Part shown: positions 22,827-34,900 of the stretch, one piece after another | Layout of the letters: every line of letters begins with the position of its first letter | Numbering within the stretch: position 1 is the first letter of the stretch | From: Embiotoca jacksoni | Taxonomy: Eukaryota; Chordata; Actinopteri; Embiotocidae | Direction of reading: 5' to 3' | Length of the DNA stretch: 64,000 bases | Assembly (NCBI GenBank): GCA_022577435.1 | Contig: JAKOON010000005.1 | Coordinates: forward strand, 7,337,224-7,401,223 | Made by a program: the position numbers and the translations under genes | Notes under the pieces: model-generated | What the model was told of the DNA's origin: nothing | What the model saw: only the letters and a program-made list of their open reading frames with translations | Databases searched by the model: none

Positions 22827-25112
22827 TTTAAAACTCATATTACTGCATTAACCATTACGGGAAATGGGAGAAAGAACTAATTTCTCCATGGAATTCAGAC
22901 CAAAAAGCACATAAAGTGACTAAAGTGTAACTGTCTTTCCCCGAGGATCAGTGGTAGGTGAGGTGTAAGGCCCATCATGATGAGAAAAACCCAACCCCAA
23001 CAGTCCAGCATAGGTTGGTGAGGAGAACAGAGATGAAAGTTCCATTCTTTCAATTACCAACAGTCAGCATTGGTTTCCTTTAACCATGAACTCTGTATGT
23101 AATGATATTCTTTCTGTTTTAGGATTTTTCCCTAATTGGGAATTCCCATGCATTGGGTCAGCAATTAAGTTCAGCCATGGCCCAGTTTTTTTTCCAGCAT
23201 CATTAACTGAGGGGCCACATAATTTACAGGTGCAGCAGAAACCTGGCCCACATGTTTTCAGTGTGTTTCATTAATTTTGTTATCATCATGTGAAGTTTTT
23301 TTGTTTTGTATTTTAATTAACAGAAGTAAGTGAGGGCTAACATCAATCGTGTCCGTACGCGTTTGGCAAAACAGGACTCAGATGCTTTAATGTTGTCTGT
23401 GCTGCACTACAAAACGAGAGACATGTTTGATTAATTAGCCATGAGATAAACAATTGCTCACTTCCTTTATGACTGAATGTTGTTGGCACCGGCATGTTAT
23501 AGTTAAATACATTGATTCAATTCAAGAGGCACTAATCTCTGGCTGCTCCACTTCACAAGCGGGCAGTATTAGACATAACTGTATTTTGTGATTAACATGG
23601 GCCTTGTTCTGTTATTACTATACATATTTCTAAAATATGGAAAAAAATGTACAGAATAATAATTTAAAATGGTATACATTTAGGTAGCTATAAAGTACCC
23701 CTTTTTGTCACCTAAGGCTTGGGGGTCAAGACTTTTCTAATCATCTCAGTAAAAGGATTTAAAGTTACTTTCCATTCTCTTTCCCTCAGGCTAACTTTCT
23801 GATTTACCTCCATACTGATCCAATTTCTTTTCCTATTGGTTGCCAGCGTTCCGACGGATAGTGACACTGGCTTGCTTTGAAACAGCCTCTTCAGGACAGT
23901 TAAGGTGAGTCTAATGCATTGTGTGGAGTCCATGCCGTTTAAGATCGTATCTGTGTCAAAGGCTTTCAGCACACTATTCTGTTTCTCCCCTCTCAAGAAC
24001 AAAAAAAAAAAAATGCAAAGTCATGAGGGTCAGAATCAGGGAAGGATACAGAGGGACAGACATGCAGTACCAAAGCTGAGGAGTGGCTGCAGTGATTCGC
24101 TTTGATTCAGTTTGAGTATTTGGAAGTGACAGACATGCCTCTGTCTATCACACACAGACGGACCAATGTTCAGATTGGCTGGACATACAGAGACAGGTTG
24201 CGGTGTCAAATAGGCTTCAGAGGAAGACAGCCAGACATGACCTGTGTGGCTATGTGACTGTACTTTAAAATGACCTGATGAGAGAGTCCTCACAAGAAGA
24301 CTATGCAATATGCCATTATTGTTTGCATTGTAATTCACAATGTCAGAAGGACTTTAAAGTGATATTTCTCTTTGGTGGACCGTTTTTATATTTTCCAGAG
24401 TGCACACATAGATGTTCAGGTTAAGTCAACTTCAAACATAAGTTTCCTTCCCTCTTTTATTACTTCTGACATTCAGATAGTCTGCCTCAGCTCTTAAAAT
24501 TGGTATGTCTCAAAGAGTGAAATTACTTATTGAACAGGTAAGATTCAGAGCCCTGGATTAAATAATATTGACTTGGTTTTCATTTCTGAACTGACTGTGA
24601 GTCCTTAGAATGAACTGGTTTTGAAAGAACATTTCTGAATATTGGCTTAGATTTGTCCAAATAAGGTAAAGCATACGAAAAGGAAAAGTAATACGGACAT
24701 AGTGAAAAAGTGAATTATTACTCATAAATTACTGATGCATGGCACATTTGTTTGGTCACTTGTGTTCTAAGAGGAAACATAAATCCTGTCAGGATTATGT
24801 TCCTGGATATGCATGACGAGTGTTTTTTCTGTGCTACTATATTTATGCATGGGCGGTGCTTGTTAGGAGGAGGTTGGAGAGAATTGTGAAGTATAAAGCA
24901 ATTTGACATCCAAGACCAGAGTTCAAATCTTGGGTCCCATGTGTCTTTAGTTCTAGTCAGTAATAGCAGGTTAAGGAAAGACTGTAGTTTTGGTCAAATA
25001 TTAAGCGAGCGTACATTATTTCATACTCTAGGTCTCTTTACTTCCATAATATGTAACATAGATCACCATCTTTACCTCACCTTATTCAAGTGCATTAACA
25101 AGTTTAACTAGC
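22827..25112. other. Unassigned sequence
   Basis: No gene recognised. A 96-codon minus-strand frame (23712-24002) and a 100-codon frame (24036-24338) show no domain. An A-run sits at 24001-24013. Confidence 0.45.
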
Positions 25113-25114
25113 TA

Positions 25115-25737
25115 GTATGAGTGTCCAGCCAGGTATCAGGTTGAAGTGTGTAATACACCGATCAGACCACTAGAGGATACTTTGCTTGATGTCAGTGTCA
25201 TGTTTTGCCTTGACTAGGTACACGAATGTTTGACAAGGGTTGAAAAAGGAAGTCATGTGACAGAGGTCATGTGACAAAGTTTAGAGTAATAAAGTTCTCA
25301 TAGTATGGAGGTCAAGGGTGGTTGGATGGAACAAACACATGACTTTCCCCTTGGAGACTAGTTTTTGAGTCTGTGAGAAAGCAGAAGTCAACCTGGATTT
25401 CTTTTTAGTAACATAAGTGAGTTACTTACATAACATAGGGTACGCCAAGTAATTTACGTAATGTACATATATATATGTAGTGTACATGTACATGTAATGA
25501 TACTTTTGTCAAATTTAAACTAAAGGGACTTATTTTCAGTTTTATTGCCTCAACCTAACCAAATTGTGACTGTGACATTTAACCCAAACCAGGATATTTT
25601 CCTAAACCTAGACCTTAGGCACCTTACTTTCCATACCTAGGTGAGGCAAAACATGACACTGACACAGTATCCTCTAGCGCACTGACAGCTGTATTACACA
25701 CTTTAGAATGATACCATGTTTGGATGTCATAACATAC
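25115..25737. mobile_element. Long-TIR non-autonomous DNA element
   Basis: The ends are long imperfect inverted repeats. The left arm (about 25144-25210) reads AAGTGTGTAATACA, CTAGAGGATAC, GTCAGTGTCATGTTTTGCCT. The right arm (about 25644-25703) is its complement: AGGCAAAACATGACACTGAC, GTATCCTCTAG, TGTATTACACACTT. Weaker complementarity continues outward (GGTATCA, GTATG) to about 25115 and 25737. The interior has no transposase. It contains repeated CATGTGAC motifs and a TGTACATATATATA palindrome, and resembles known teleost repeats with 'CTCAACCTAACC'. A second, opposite-orientation partial copy lies at 62785-63105. The target duplication is not clear, so the superfamily is undetermined. Confidence 0.7.
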
Positions 25738-25739
25738 AG

Positions 25740-26635
25740 TTGTATCAGGTTTTAGTTGCTACGAGCAGATATTGTATTGCATGGACTAGGTGTTGTGCAG
25801 AAAACAAATGCAATTTGTTGTCGGTAAATATTTTGCATTTCTTTGCAAAAGAATAAAAGACCTGATACCAGTACTGTAATGAGTTTGCAGCAAACCAGAT
25901 AGATTTTTCCTCGTTGAATTCTTAGTGCTGTGAGACAGATTGTCTCCCCCCCCAGTCAGGGCACACAGTTGGAGAGCCCTGAGAAAATAAATTAACACCG
26001 AGCCACTGTATGGCACAAAACAGAGTGATGGATGGGCTGTGAGATAGAAGCCTGTAAATGAGCAGATAAGCCCCGGTAAATGGAAAGAAAAAGAGCGTAA
26101 GACTAAAATGAATAAAGATGGCAACACAGAATATGTGGGTCAACCGGCCTGCAGTGAGCTGTCCCTCAGGCATGCACCCTGATAGAAGACTTTGAAGAAC
26201 TTTAAAGATGGATGTCGCAATGAAGACAGCAGACTTGGCTCACACAGAATATTGAGGGATCTATTTCAGATAGTTCAGAAGGAATTAAGATGGAAGCAGG
26301 GAGGTCCTGCTTATCATCTCTTGAAAGAGTGTTGATCCAAATTATATTGTTGCCCAACACCCCATTTAAAGTGATCCAAAAGGCAAAAGCTGATTTCGAA
26401 TGAACTCGCTGTTTCAACAGCCTTCGATTTAGAGAAAAACACATTGTAGAGCGTAAAGAGAAGGAAGATTAAGTCACAGACCAATCACAATGTTATACAT
26501 TTGACAAATGTTGAAATGACACATGATAATTCATTTGCAAAATGTTGTCTCTTGAATTTTAATGTGTGAGGTGAAAAGTGTGCATAGAATAAGTCAATGT
26601 AACAGCTTTAGTGTCTCATTGCTTTAGATCATGTT
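25740..26635. other. Unassigned sequence
   Basis: Open frames of 113 and 83 codons overlap on the minus strand at 25786-26173 and have no recognised domain. Confidence 0.45.
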
Positions 26636-26800
26636 ATGATCGGACAGCAGTTTGGGGTAAAGATCATGACTCGGATTAAAACAACAACTTTGTTGAACTT
26701 GGGTAAGACATAGTACTTTGGGTCAAAATTACTACTTTGTTAAGATAGGGGATCTTTGTTGTCATGGTAACAATAATAACCACTTTGTCACAAGTAGGGA
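26636..26800. repeat. Dispersed repeat (AGATCATG family)
   Basis: AAAGATCATGACTCGGATTAAAACAAC, then TTGGGTCAAAATTACTACTTTGTTAAG, resembles a common teleost repeat built on 'AAAGATCATGGTTTGGGTTAAAATAAC' and 'GGGCACAAAAACTACTTGGTTAAG'. A second member lies at 34185-34320. Confidence 0.45.
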
Positions 26801-27654
26801 GGGATGAAAATGTCAGATGAAAGCAGGAAACAAACAGTTGTCTCCCATGTTCAAGTTGAAAGTTTTTTGATCTGTCAATCCTACCCAAACCTTTTTCTCT
26901 ACTACTTTATGTATATGAAGAGAATACAAAAAAGTGGAACTATCTTCTAAGTAATCTATTACCTCATTTTCATTCTTATATTCTTATAGACAGTTTAGAT
27001 CTGTGGCATTTCCAATTTATTTGAGTTATGGTGGAATAATGAACAAAATCACTTGCCAAATTTTCACACTAAACAAGGCTTCCAAATCAGATCAGAGGAT
27101 GTTTGGAGAAACATAATGTCAGGGATGGATATAGATACGATTAATCCCATTTCTTTCCGATAAATCGTGGTATGATATACATTATGTGCAATGTTGTTTT
27201 GCTCATCGCATTGAAAGGGTGTTGAAACAAAAACAGTGTCTGTGGCTGCTTTTGGATTCAGGATGCGTCAACATCTCCAGAGATGTGGCAGCTTGCGAAA
27301 GGTACAACGTGTCACACAGCTGAACAAAAAGCTAAATTCAGAATTCAGGGCCTGTTCACTGAAACTGATAAGGTTTTTGGCTCAATGACAAAATCCTAAT
27401 GGAAAGTCATGCCTGTCAACTTGCAGATGGTGAATGCGTTACACCTGTCCCTTTTCCATATTAACTACTATTGTTAACGGTGGTGGCTTTAGTGCAGAGT
27501 TGTGGAGCGCTCTCCACAGCTATTACTTAGGGGTCAGTTCACTTTCAAATTTTATAAAACAGAATGGAATTTGTGACACGGACAAGGAGGCAATTGCTAG
27601 AAATTCTTTCTTGTCTTTGACTCTTAGACCTAAAGTCAAAACCTGCCAATAAAG

Positions 27655-27890
27655 TGGATGCCAGAATCCATCCCAGCTGACTTTGGGTCAAGGCAGGGTA
27701 CACCCTTGACAGGTCACCAGTCCATCACAGGGCCATCGCAGAAAGACCTTTCACGCTAACGTTCACCTGTATGATCAATTAAATTGCATGAATATTTTTG
27801 GACAGTGGGAGGAAGTCAGAGCACCTGGAGAAAACCCACACAAGTGCTGGCTGAACATGCAAACACGCAGAGAAAGGTTGCCAGTATCCT
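27655..27890. repeat. Teleost dispersed repeat (GGTCACCAGTCCATCACAGGG)
   Basis: CATCCCAGCTGACTTTGGG, GGGTACACCCTTGACAGGTC, CCAGTCCATCACAGGGCCA, TTTTTGGACAGTGGGAGGAAG, GAGAAAACCCACACAAG and GAACATGCAAACACGCAGAGAAAGG occur in the order of a repeat that is extremely common in fish genomes. There is no open frame across it. I do not know its class with certainty. Confidence 0.65.
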
Positions 27891-28179
27891 TTTTGGTAAG
27901 TGAGACCAGCATTTAAATCTGTTGGATTTCCATTTTGTGGAAAGAAGTCTTTCAGTCAACTTTAGTTGGGAATGACATGCAAAAGTTTAAAAATCACAAA
28001 ATAACATGGAGAATTACCGAGGTATTAATCTCTGGATAATCACAGAACATTCAATAGGCATCTAATTACAGAACCCCTGAATGACTTTTTAAATGACCAC
28101 CTCTTTAGAGGTTGAGCTAACCTGCAATCAACCATCCTTTTTATGATCTCCATACATTACACATGCGTCTCATAATAGT

Positions 28180-28335
28180 ACAACCATTAATAGCTGGAGA
28201 TTCATTAATCAAGGTGTTTGTGCTCCTAGGGGAACCTTGAGGGCTTTAATTATGACCATATCAGCAAAGCATAGAATTGAGGCCATGCTTGTGTTTGAGC
28301 ATTTATGAGAAAGTCATTTTGTTATGACCATCAAA
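28180..28335. other. Candidate conserved noncoding block (speculative)
   Basis: This non-repetitive block contains several homeodomain-type sites (ATTAAT, CATTAATCAA, TTTAATTATG) with no coding potential and no transposon motif. Such composition is typical of developmental enhancers, but conservation cannot be seen from one sequence. Confidence 0.15.
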
Positions 28336-28624
28336 CTTCCATGAACTGTCTTTTCTTTTTTTAATTTGACAGAAAAACATACTGCACATTATAATTTAAG
28401 GACATTTATAATAAACTTCATTTGAGACGAAGGACAGGTGAAGGCGGGATAAGAGTAAACTTGATCCAATCTGACCCTTACATACTTGAATAAGTTTCTA
28501 TTCACTGGCCCAAAATATTGTGATGTAAGAACATTTTCAGAATCACTTTAGATTTAGGTTTGTTTTTAATGTCTCCCTGAGGAGAAATATGTTTGAGAGA
28601 ACACAGTGTGTTTTAGCTTGATAT

Positions 28625-28860
28625 GGATCCATGCTGCGACATCACCTATGACGTCACCCACTGGTCTGTAAACTTCCATTTTAAAGCCAAAAGTGACCAT
28701 ATTTGGATGAGCTGGGGAGGAGCTAGGGGTGAATCTGACATTAAAAAAAAAAAAAACAAGGACGTTGTGCCCTTTCCCTTAATGATGGCATTTTTTAGAA
28801 GCACCACCAAAGCACAGATCAGGGATGAATTTTAGATAATGACACCATAAGTTATTTGTG
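28625..28860. repeat. Teleost dispersed repeat (GACATCACCTATGACGTCACCCA)
   Basis: GGATCCATGCTGCGACATCACC, GACGTCACCCACTGGTCTGTAAAC and AAAAGTGACCATATTTGGATGAGC match, in order, a repeat widespread in teleosts. An A-run at 28742-28756 interrupts it. A possible continuation (CCCATAGAGACCAGAGATC) lies near 29215. The 62530-62700 segment may belong to the same group. Confidence 0.55.
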
Positions 28861-28998
28861 GCAAAAATGTATTTGCTTTGTAATTTATAAAAAAAAAAGT
28901 TGATACTTTTTGAACAGGAGTCCATAGAGCCAGATATTTTATGGTGCCAGCAACCCGCATTAGCTTATATTCAGTCAAAGATCAATATCCACCCAAAC

Positions 28999-29043
28999 CA
29001 CACACACACACACGGATGCACGCACTCACACACACACACAACA
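28999..29043. repeat. (CA)n microsatellite, interrupted
   Basis: Two CA runs (about 28999-29013 and 29026-29043) are separated by GGATGCACGCACT. Confidence 0.9.
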
Positions 29044-29049
29044 CATTCA

Positions 29050-31140
29050 TCTTCAATATGCAAGAAATGTCTTCAACTATATATCTCTCAACTGTATAGA
29101 TACATCAAGTTACTTTTCTTCCTTATAACCTAAGAAATATATTTAATTGTAATTACTGGAATAGTAGCACATCTTTGCTTCACAAAATAATGTAATTAAA
29201 GCTTTCACTGGACACCCATAGAGACCAGAGATCAAAAGCGACTGACCATGTAGTTTTCCATCTGGTTCCTGCATAACTGTTGAACCCTTTTCAAACGAGG
29301 GTCCACTTCTTACATCTTTTTCTCCCTTGTTTTCTTTGTTTATTTGCTCCTTCCCTGGAGGCCGGTTTAAATGTCATGGACAGGACTGCAAGATGAGGTC
29401 TGTGTTGGGGTCACTGTCATCGCCTCAAGAAAAAGCAGCAGCGACTTGGGCTGGAGAAATGAGAGTTGATGGCGGGTCAACTCGAAGACTGCAGCCATAG
29501 ATGGGTAATGTTGAGCAGTTGAAGAGTTCAGGGACTGCATCTACAAAGAATTGTGACGTGACAGGGATTATAAGGGGAGACATGATAATGTGGAGAATCT
29601 CAAATCGCTATGCTCTCCTTTTATTCATCCACATTTTAAATCTAAATGAGCGTATGCCTCAGTAAAACACTTCAAGTATATTTTTTTACAGACTTCAACC
29701 TTTCATTTGTTTTGGCAGAACATAAATGTCTGCTTTTTACTTTCAGAACATCAGAACAGTAAACAGTAGTAAATGTTTCAAGTGGTGAATATTATGACTA
29801 ATTTCAAGGTAGCTTGAATAAAAAGCAAAGCCTTTGATCAAAAAATATTTTTCTTAATATCGCATTAAAACAAATTCTGAGTAGTACCAAATATTAAAGC
29901 AACACGTTATCTAGAGCTGCATTAATTATGAAAAATCCTAAAATGTTCGTCATTTAAATAAATTGTGTTAAGACAAAGAATTCCTAATAAAATGATGTCA
30001 GAGGAAGAAGAAAATACAGAAAATATTGTTTTTAAGGAATTAATGAGCATATAACATGTTTGTTATTCAGGTGTCAGCTAAAGCTTGTCATACTGTGTTG
30101 CCAAAAGCAGAAAACAACAAAGACAACTGACTAATGGTCTAATAACTGACCAGTTTGCCTAAAAAACACCCACTATTGTTCAGTTTTTGTTCATGCCCCC
30201 CGACTGATCGCTGGAGGTCCAGAGGTCACACAAATGACAGATTCCTTGCTGTGCTATCCTGCAAACAGATCCAAAGAAAAGGATGTTAATGATGTCAGCT
30301 TTGCCTTTGACAATGTCAGTATCAAAGTCAGTTTTCGAACAAATGCACTATGCGACTAAAATTAGATGTGAAACCTAAACACAAACTGCACAAAAGCTGT
30401 AATGTCAGCCGTACATGTGGGAAAGACGCTCACCTGCTCTGACAAGGTAATACAAACTACATGATTAGAAATCGCTAATAATATCATTACACCTCACAAT
30501 ACCAAAGTTTTGGACCAAACATAAACAGCTTTTTTTTTTCTTTTCTCAAAGCCTTGTCCATGGGGGGGCTAAAATGTCAAATGTAACTTCACAATTAAAA
30601 CAATCTTTGGTTTGTAAATATTTTCTAACACTGTGCATAAAACTGAGCTGCCACTGTCTACACCAAACACTTTTCAGCTGTGTTCTTTGGTTGACCATGT
30701 GACACATCTCACATGCAGCTATTTTAATAAATGCTGACTGCAACATGGGTCATGCTTCGCCCCCGCTTTATCTTCATAACTGGGTCTCAAACATGATTGT
30801 ACTTTGTGGTGTTCTGACAGAATGCAAACAGGCATGCTGGAATAAAGTCTATGATCAAAAGCATCTATGGAAATTGAGTGTGTCGATTCTAACCACCTGA
30901 AGGCTTTCGGAAAAGCAGACTACGGTAACAGAACATATTAAATTATATTAAGATATTAAGATCAAGTGACTTAATTCAAGCAGTTTTTCTAAGCAAGTGA
31001 ACTGGATTCCCTTAAACATTAAAAGGCATAGAGGAAGCATTGTGGGTTTAAATGGAAAGCCGTACAAAGTCAGAAGTGCTGTAGGGTTTGACCTTTAAGA
31101 AGTCTTGGGATGAGGAGCCATGATTTTTTTTTTTCCCCTC
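29050..31140. other. Unassigned sequence
   Basis: No gene or classified repeat is recognised. Confidence 0.45.
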
Positions 31141-31146
31141 ACACAG

Positions 31147-31309
31147 CAGCTGTCTGTTGGAATGCCAGCCAGTGACTGTGAGGAGACAGATAGCTGCTGG
31201 TTTTCACCAGAGATGAGGAGAAAAACGTCAGGAGAGGATAGCTCCGTCCAATCTGCCTTGCCTTTAAGACCTCGCTGCTCCCTGCTGATGAATTTGGCCA
31301 TTATCAAAG
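31147..31309 (+). other. Candidate protein-coding exon (unverified)
   Basis: A long T/C tract ending CCCCTCACACAG (31127-31146) is a good 3' splice site. After it, 163 nt stay open in the frame starting at 31147, ending at AAAG with a strong donor GTGAGG (31310-31315). The peptide begins QLSVGMPASDCEETDSCWF and ends RCSLLMNLAIIK. I do not recognise it. The exon would be phase 0 at its start and phase 1 at its end. Against it, the opposite strand is also open over the same region (135 codons, 31095-31502), no neighbouring exon is seen, and one pair of splice-like signals in 64 kb can arise by chance. If real, it would be an internal exon of a gene with very large introns. Confidence 0.25.
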
Positions 31310-31913
31310 GTGAGGGGTCTGCTGAGAAGGGTCTTAAATGAGCAACGGGGAGGAGAGATTGAGGGTTTGGGCGGCCGATATTTGAAGCTGACTGGCTGGA
31401 GGGCAATAAAACGCTGGTGGAGCAGCCACGCCTAGATAATCTCATTCCAATAATTGGATTGCCTGGAGAGTTCTTAGTAATGTTTGGGGCTGAAAAACAC
31501 AATAGAGACTAGACACAAATCTGTAAGCCCTGATACTTTAGCATCTGTGTAAGATAATTATCACTGAGTAAAGACATCACCGTTGGCATTTCTTGTGTCT
31601 CAAAAGATGGCTTCCTTATTTCAAGCCCACAAGCTATAGTGTTTGTGATTCACAACTTACCTCGTCTTTCTTGACTGGTCTCCATGTTCCTGCTCTTCAA
31701 AGAATCACTTCTCTTTAACGACGCTGTGTTAGAATGTATCTCTCCCTCCCTTGGCAGTCTGATCCAGCCTGCTTGTCTCTGTATTCAAAATATGTTTTGC
31801 CTGGATTTGACTGTTGGTTGTCAGGTATAGAATTTCACAAGTCAGAAGACAGACTACAGTGACAGCCGTAAAAAAAAAATAGGCTTAAAAAGAGGCAAAC
31901 TGTCGAACCAACA

Positions 31914-32660
31914 TACAAGGTACGATCAAAAAGTTGACTGAGCCTATGACAACAAAAAACGTATTGATACTGATTTAAACCTGGCCGCCATGCCCTAGAA
32001 AGAAGTTCTCTTGTACAATTTCCAGTGCTCCTACATGCCTGGAATGATCCTTGGAAATCCCAGTCTGTAAGCAGCCTCTGCTAGTAATGCTGGATCTCTC
32101 CTACAGGGTCAAAACAGTGATTCCTTCAGCTCAAACTTTATTTTGGAGAAAAGTAGGAAATCACAGGCCGCTAAACCCGGCGAGTAGGGCTGTTGGGGGG
32201 TGACGATTGTGTTGTTGTGGATGACAAACTCGCATGTTTTCAATGCATTGTGAGCAGGTGCTTTTTCATGGATGAACCCAAGTGCCAGCACGCCACACTT
32301 CAGGTTGGTTCCACCGAAGGTTTTCCCTCTGACACCTCAGAACGTCACAGGACACCTTGCTGTTGACAGTCTGACCTGAGGGACCAATTCTTGGTGCACA
32401 ACCCTGCTAATGTCAACAAAAACCCTACCTGGTTGCAATCTTGATCTGATGCGCCTTCTTTAGTATCGAACAGAGACGTTCTGCCCCTCTTGAAACGTTA
32501 TTACACCTCCAAAACAACTTACCCATCTCATTGATTCGTTCCCAATGGCTCTCAGGGGCATTTCAAGGGTCTCAGTTGCTGATTTCCCCAATTCGACTCA
32601 AACTTTGAAGTGGGCTCCCAGCTCAAGTTCCAGGTCCATGGTAAAATTGCAATGCCACAT
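31914..32660 (-). pseudogene. Decayed mariner (DD34D) transposase
   Basis: On the minus strand a 60-codon frame (32109-32291) contains 'HEKAPAHNAL' and 'PYSPGLAACDFLLF', the counterparts of mariner 'HDNAPAHTAL' and 'PYSPDLAPCDFFLF'. The two catalytic positions (32265-32267, Asp changed to Glu; 32160-32162, Asp retained) are exactly 105 nt apart, the DD34D spacing. Upstream in other frames 'GQTVNSKV' and 'LRCQRENLRW' match the mariner 'GQTVN..FY.EVL.RLR' segment (about 32330-32390). Several stops and frameshifts separate these pieces. The low-coordinate end begins near ACAAGGTACGATCAAAAAGTTGAC, which resembles a mariner terminal repeat beside a TA, but no matching right end was found. It is inactive. 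Confidence 0.75.
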
Positions 32661-32664
32661 ATGT

Positions 32665-34180
32665 ACACACACGTGTCACAAAAACACAGGTAACACAGGT
32701 GCGCATGTTAATCAAGTTACCTAACTTGTAATACTTACTTGCAAAAGTTATTGCCACAATAAGAGTTATTCTGTTACTGTCCAATGTAATCTTACAGGGG
32801 TCAATTAGACCAATAGTCTAAAAGCAAGATTCCACTATTTACCTACTTGAGTGTGACATTTTTCAACAAACATTATTATTAGCAGCTTTACAGATAGGAA
32901 TGATTGATAAATTCAGCATTTCAATAAGAATAATGATGTATAAGGGGGAAAATCATTCATTTCCACACAGACTGGCATGTACTCCTCATTCCACTAGTGC
33001 AGACATCACCCCCCCCCTCCCCTCCCCTCCCACAGCACAGATCTGAGTAAATCACTCCCACACCTACACAGGTGATGCCATGGCTTTGCTCACTTAATCC
33101 TACTAAAGATCTGGGCTGCTAATCAGTGTGTGCGTGTGTGTGTTTCATCCAATCAGCATATTGTCCTTGGTGGGTGGCTGATCCGCCTGAGCTGCTGTAA
33201 TTCACACCAGTAGGATGTGGGCGTTGGCTACTCCACTGCTGCAGGTTGGTCCATAAAGATTTGTAGAGGGAGGAGGGTCGGTGGGGTGGGGGAGGGTGTG
33301 TGTGATCTACAGTCCAGTCTTCAGCACTCATTTTAAGAAACTTCTCTAATGTACCTTTTCACCCCCTCCTCCTCCTGTTGTTGTTGCTGAATAATTCACC
33401 TTAGAGAGAGAGGGGAGATCGAGTGAGAGCAATAAGGGGAGAGAGAGCATGATTCACGGGTCATGGCAGTGCCTGTCTTCCCTGTCATATTTCATAGCCT
33501 TTGCAGGTGTAGACACCGCACAACACACACACACACACAGACAGTTAAAGCTTCATGCAGGTTTTTTTTGTTTGCACGGCCAAACTACTCCTCAGGTACA
33601 ATTCTTAACCTTGGTTATTGCTCAGCGGTTATTATTAATATAACAGCATGACTGCAGAAAGAAATAGGACAAAGTCCAATAGTAGTCATTATAAAAGTGG
33701 CAAATGAATATCTAAATCTTGCAGTTAGACATAGTGGTAATCCAAGGACAGGGCTAATGATGTTGTTTTTCACTGTCAACAAATCCCATGAAAAGACCAA
33801 AACTGACAATGAATTGATTCTCCTAACCCGTATTCATTGTGATGCCAAAGCCGTATATATGTTGTTCCCCAGTGACATTGAGCTCCACTTCCATAAACAT
33901 TGATGTTTCCTGACACATTGATAGCGCTGGTGTGAAGGCTTACATATCAAACACCAAGCGTTGTGACATGTTGTGGTACCCTTATGGCACTTGGCATTGA
34001 CATTTATGATAACGTGCATTAAATAATATTCAAGAAAAATGCGTAATATATAGTTTACATCTTTACTAATTGCACGGGTTTAGTATCAAAATGAAACATA
34101 TATGGTGGGCTTGATACATTACATGTTTTCATACTGAGTATGTCCAATCATGCCATTCCCAGGGTGTCAAATGACATAGT
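32665..34180. other. Unassigned sequence with short simple repeats
   Basis: Contains a C-rich run (33009-33029) and a short (CA)n run at 33523-33539. No genes are recognised. Confidence 0.45.
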
Positions 34181-34184
34181 TGTT

Positions 34185-34320
34185 GTTAGAAAAAGATCAT
34201 GGTTTGGATTAAATGTGACATGGTCCCCATTTGGCTGGGATTGGGCACAAAAATTACCTTATTAAAGTGAAGAAAAGATCATAGTTTGGGTTACTTAAAA
34301 AGAAATCCAAATTGAATTTG
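34185..34320. repeat. Dispersed repeat (AGATCATG family), second copy
   Basis: AAAAAGATCATGGTTTGGATTAAATG, GGGCACAAAAATTACCTTATTAAAG and AAAGATCATAGTTTGGGTTA repeat the motif of the 26636-26800 segment and match the same teleost consensus. Confidence 0.5.
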
Positions 34321-34589
34321 CTTTTTCATGGACTCACGCGGTGGTTTCCACGTGAATTTGACATTATTTGACACCCAGGGATTCTGAACAGTCTGTACGT
34401 CTCCTGATCAGTTTTCAATCAAACACATCTCAAAGTGTGAAATTTAAACCCATTGTGATAGTCTCAAAAACGGTAGCAGTTTAGTGACTGTAAACTTGTA
34501 TTGCTGCTCTACATTTGACTGTTAACCCAGTCATAGTGTTTACATACGGAAGTAAAGAACTCATGTAGCCGAACCAGGTGTAAAGACAC

Positions 34590-34900
34590 TGATGCACTGA
34601 GATAATTTATTCAGCAAGAGTCACAGCTCACTAATCCTGCAGCTGACATTTATTGCATACTGTTATCCAAACACAGGCATCCTGAAGGATGTGCTAAACT
34701 TCCACCCAACACTTAGACATGAAAGCAAATGCCTGAGTAATAGTGCTTATTACAGCCGCTTCTCGCTCCCCACCTTATGACTTATCCTGTGGCACGAAGT
34801 AAAGGAGGGTGTTGCTGCTGCTAATTATCACTTGTTGATTTAATTAAAGTGGTCAGATTGAGTTGAAAATTGGATTCAACACATCATATACTGTAAATGA
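34590..34900. other. Candidate conserved noncoding block (speculative)
   Basis: Unique-looking sequence with TAATTA/ATTTAATTAAAG sites (about 34827-34850), no coding potential and no transposon signature. It has the kind of composition seen in developmental enhancers. This is inference only. Confidence 0.13.

Noticed and set aside
27121..27180. CAGGGATGGATATAGATACG as a hAT left terminus
   Set aside because: It resembles a hAT end, but I found no matching right terminus or target duplication downstream.
31095..31502. 135-codon minus-strand frame over the candidate exon
   Set aside because: No recognised domain. The plus strand has the better splice signals, though neither is proven.
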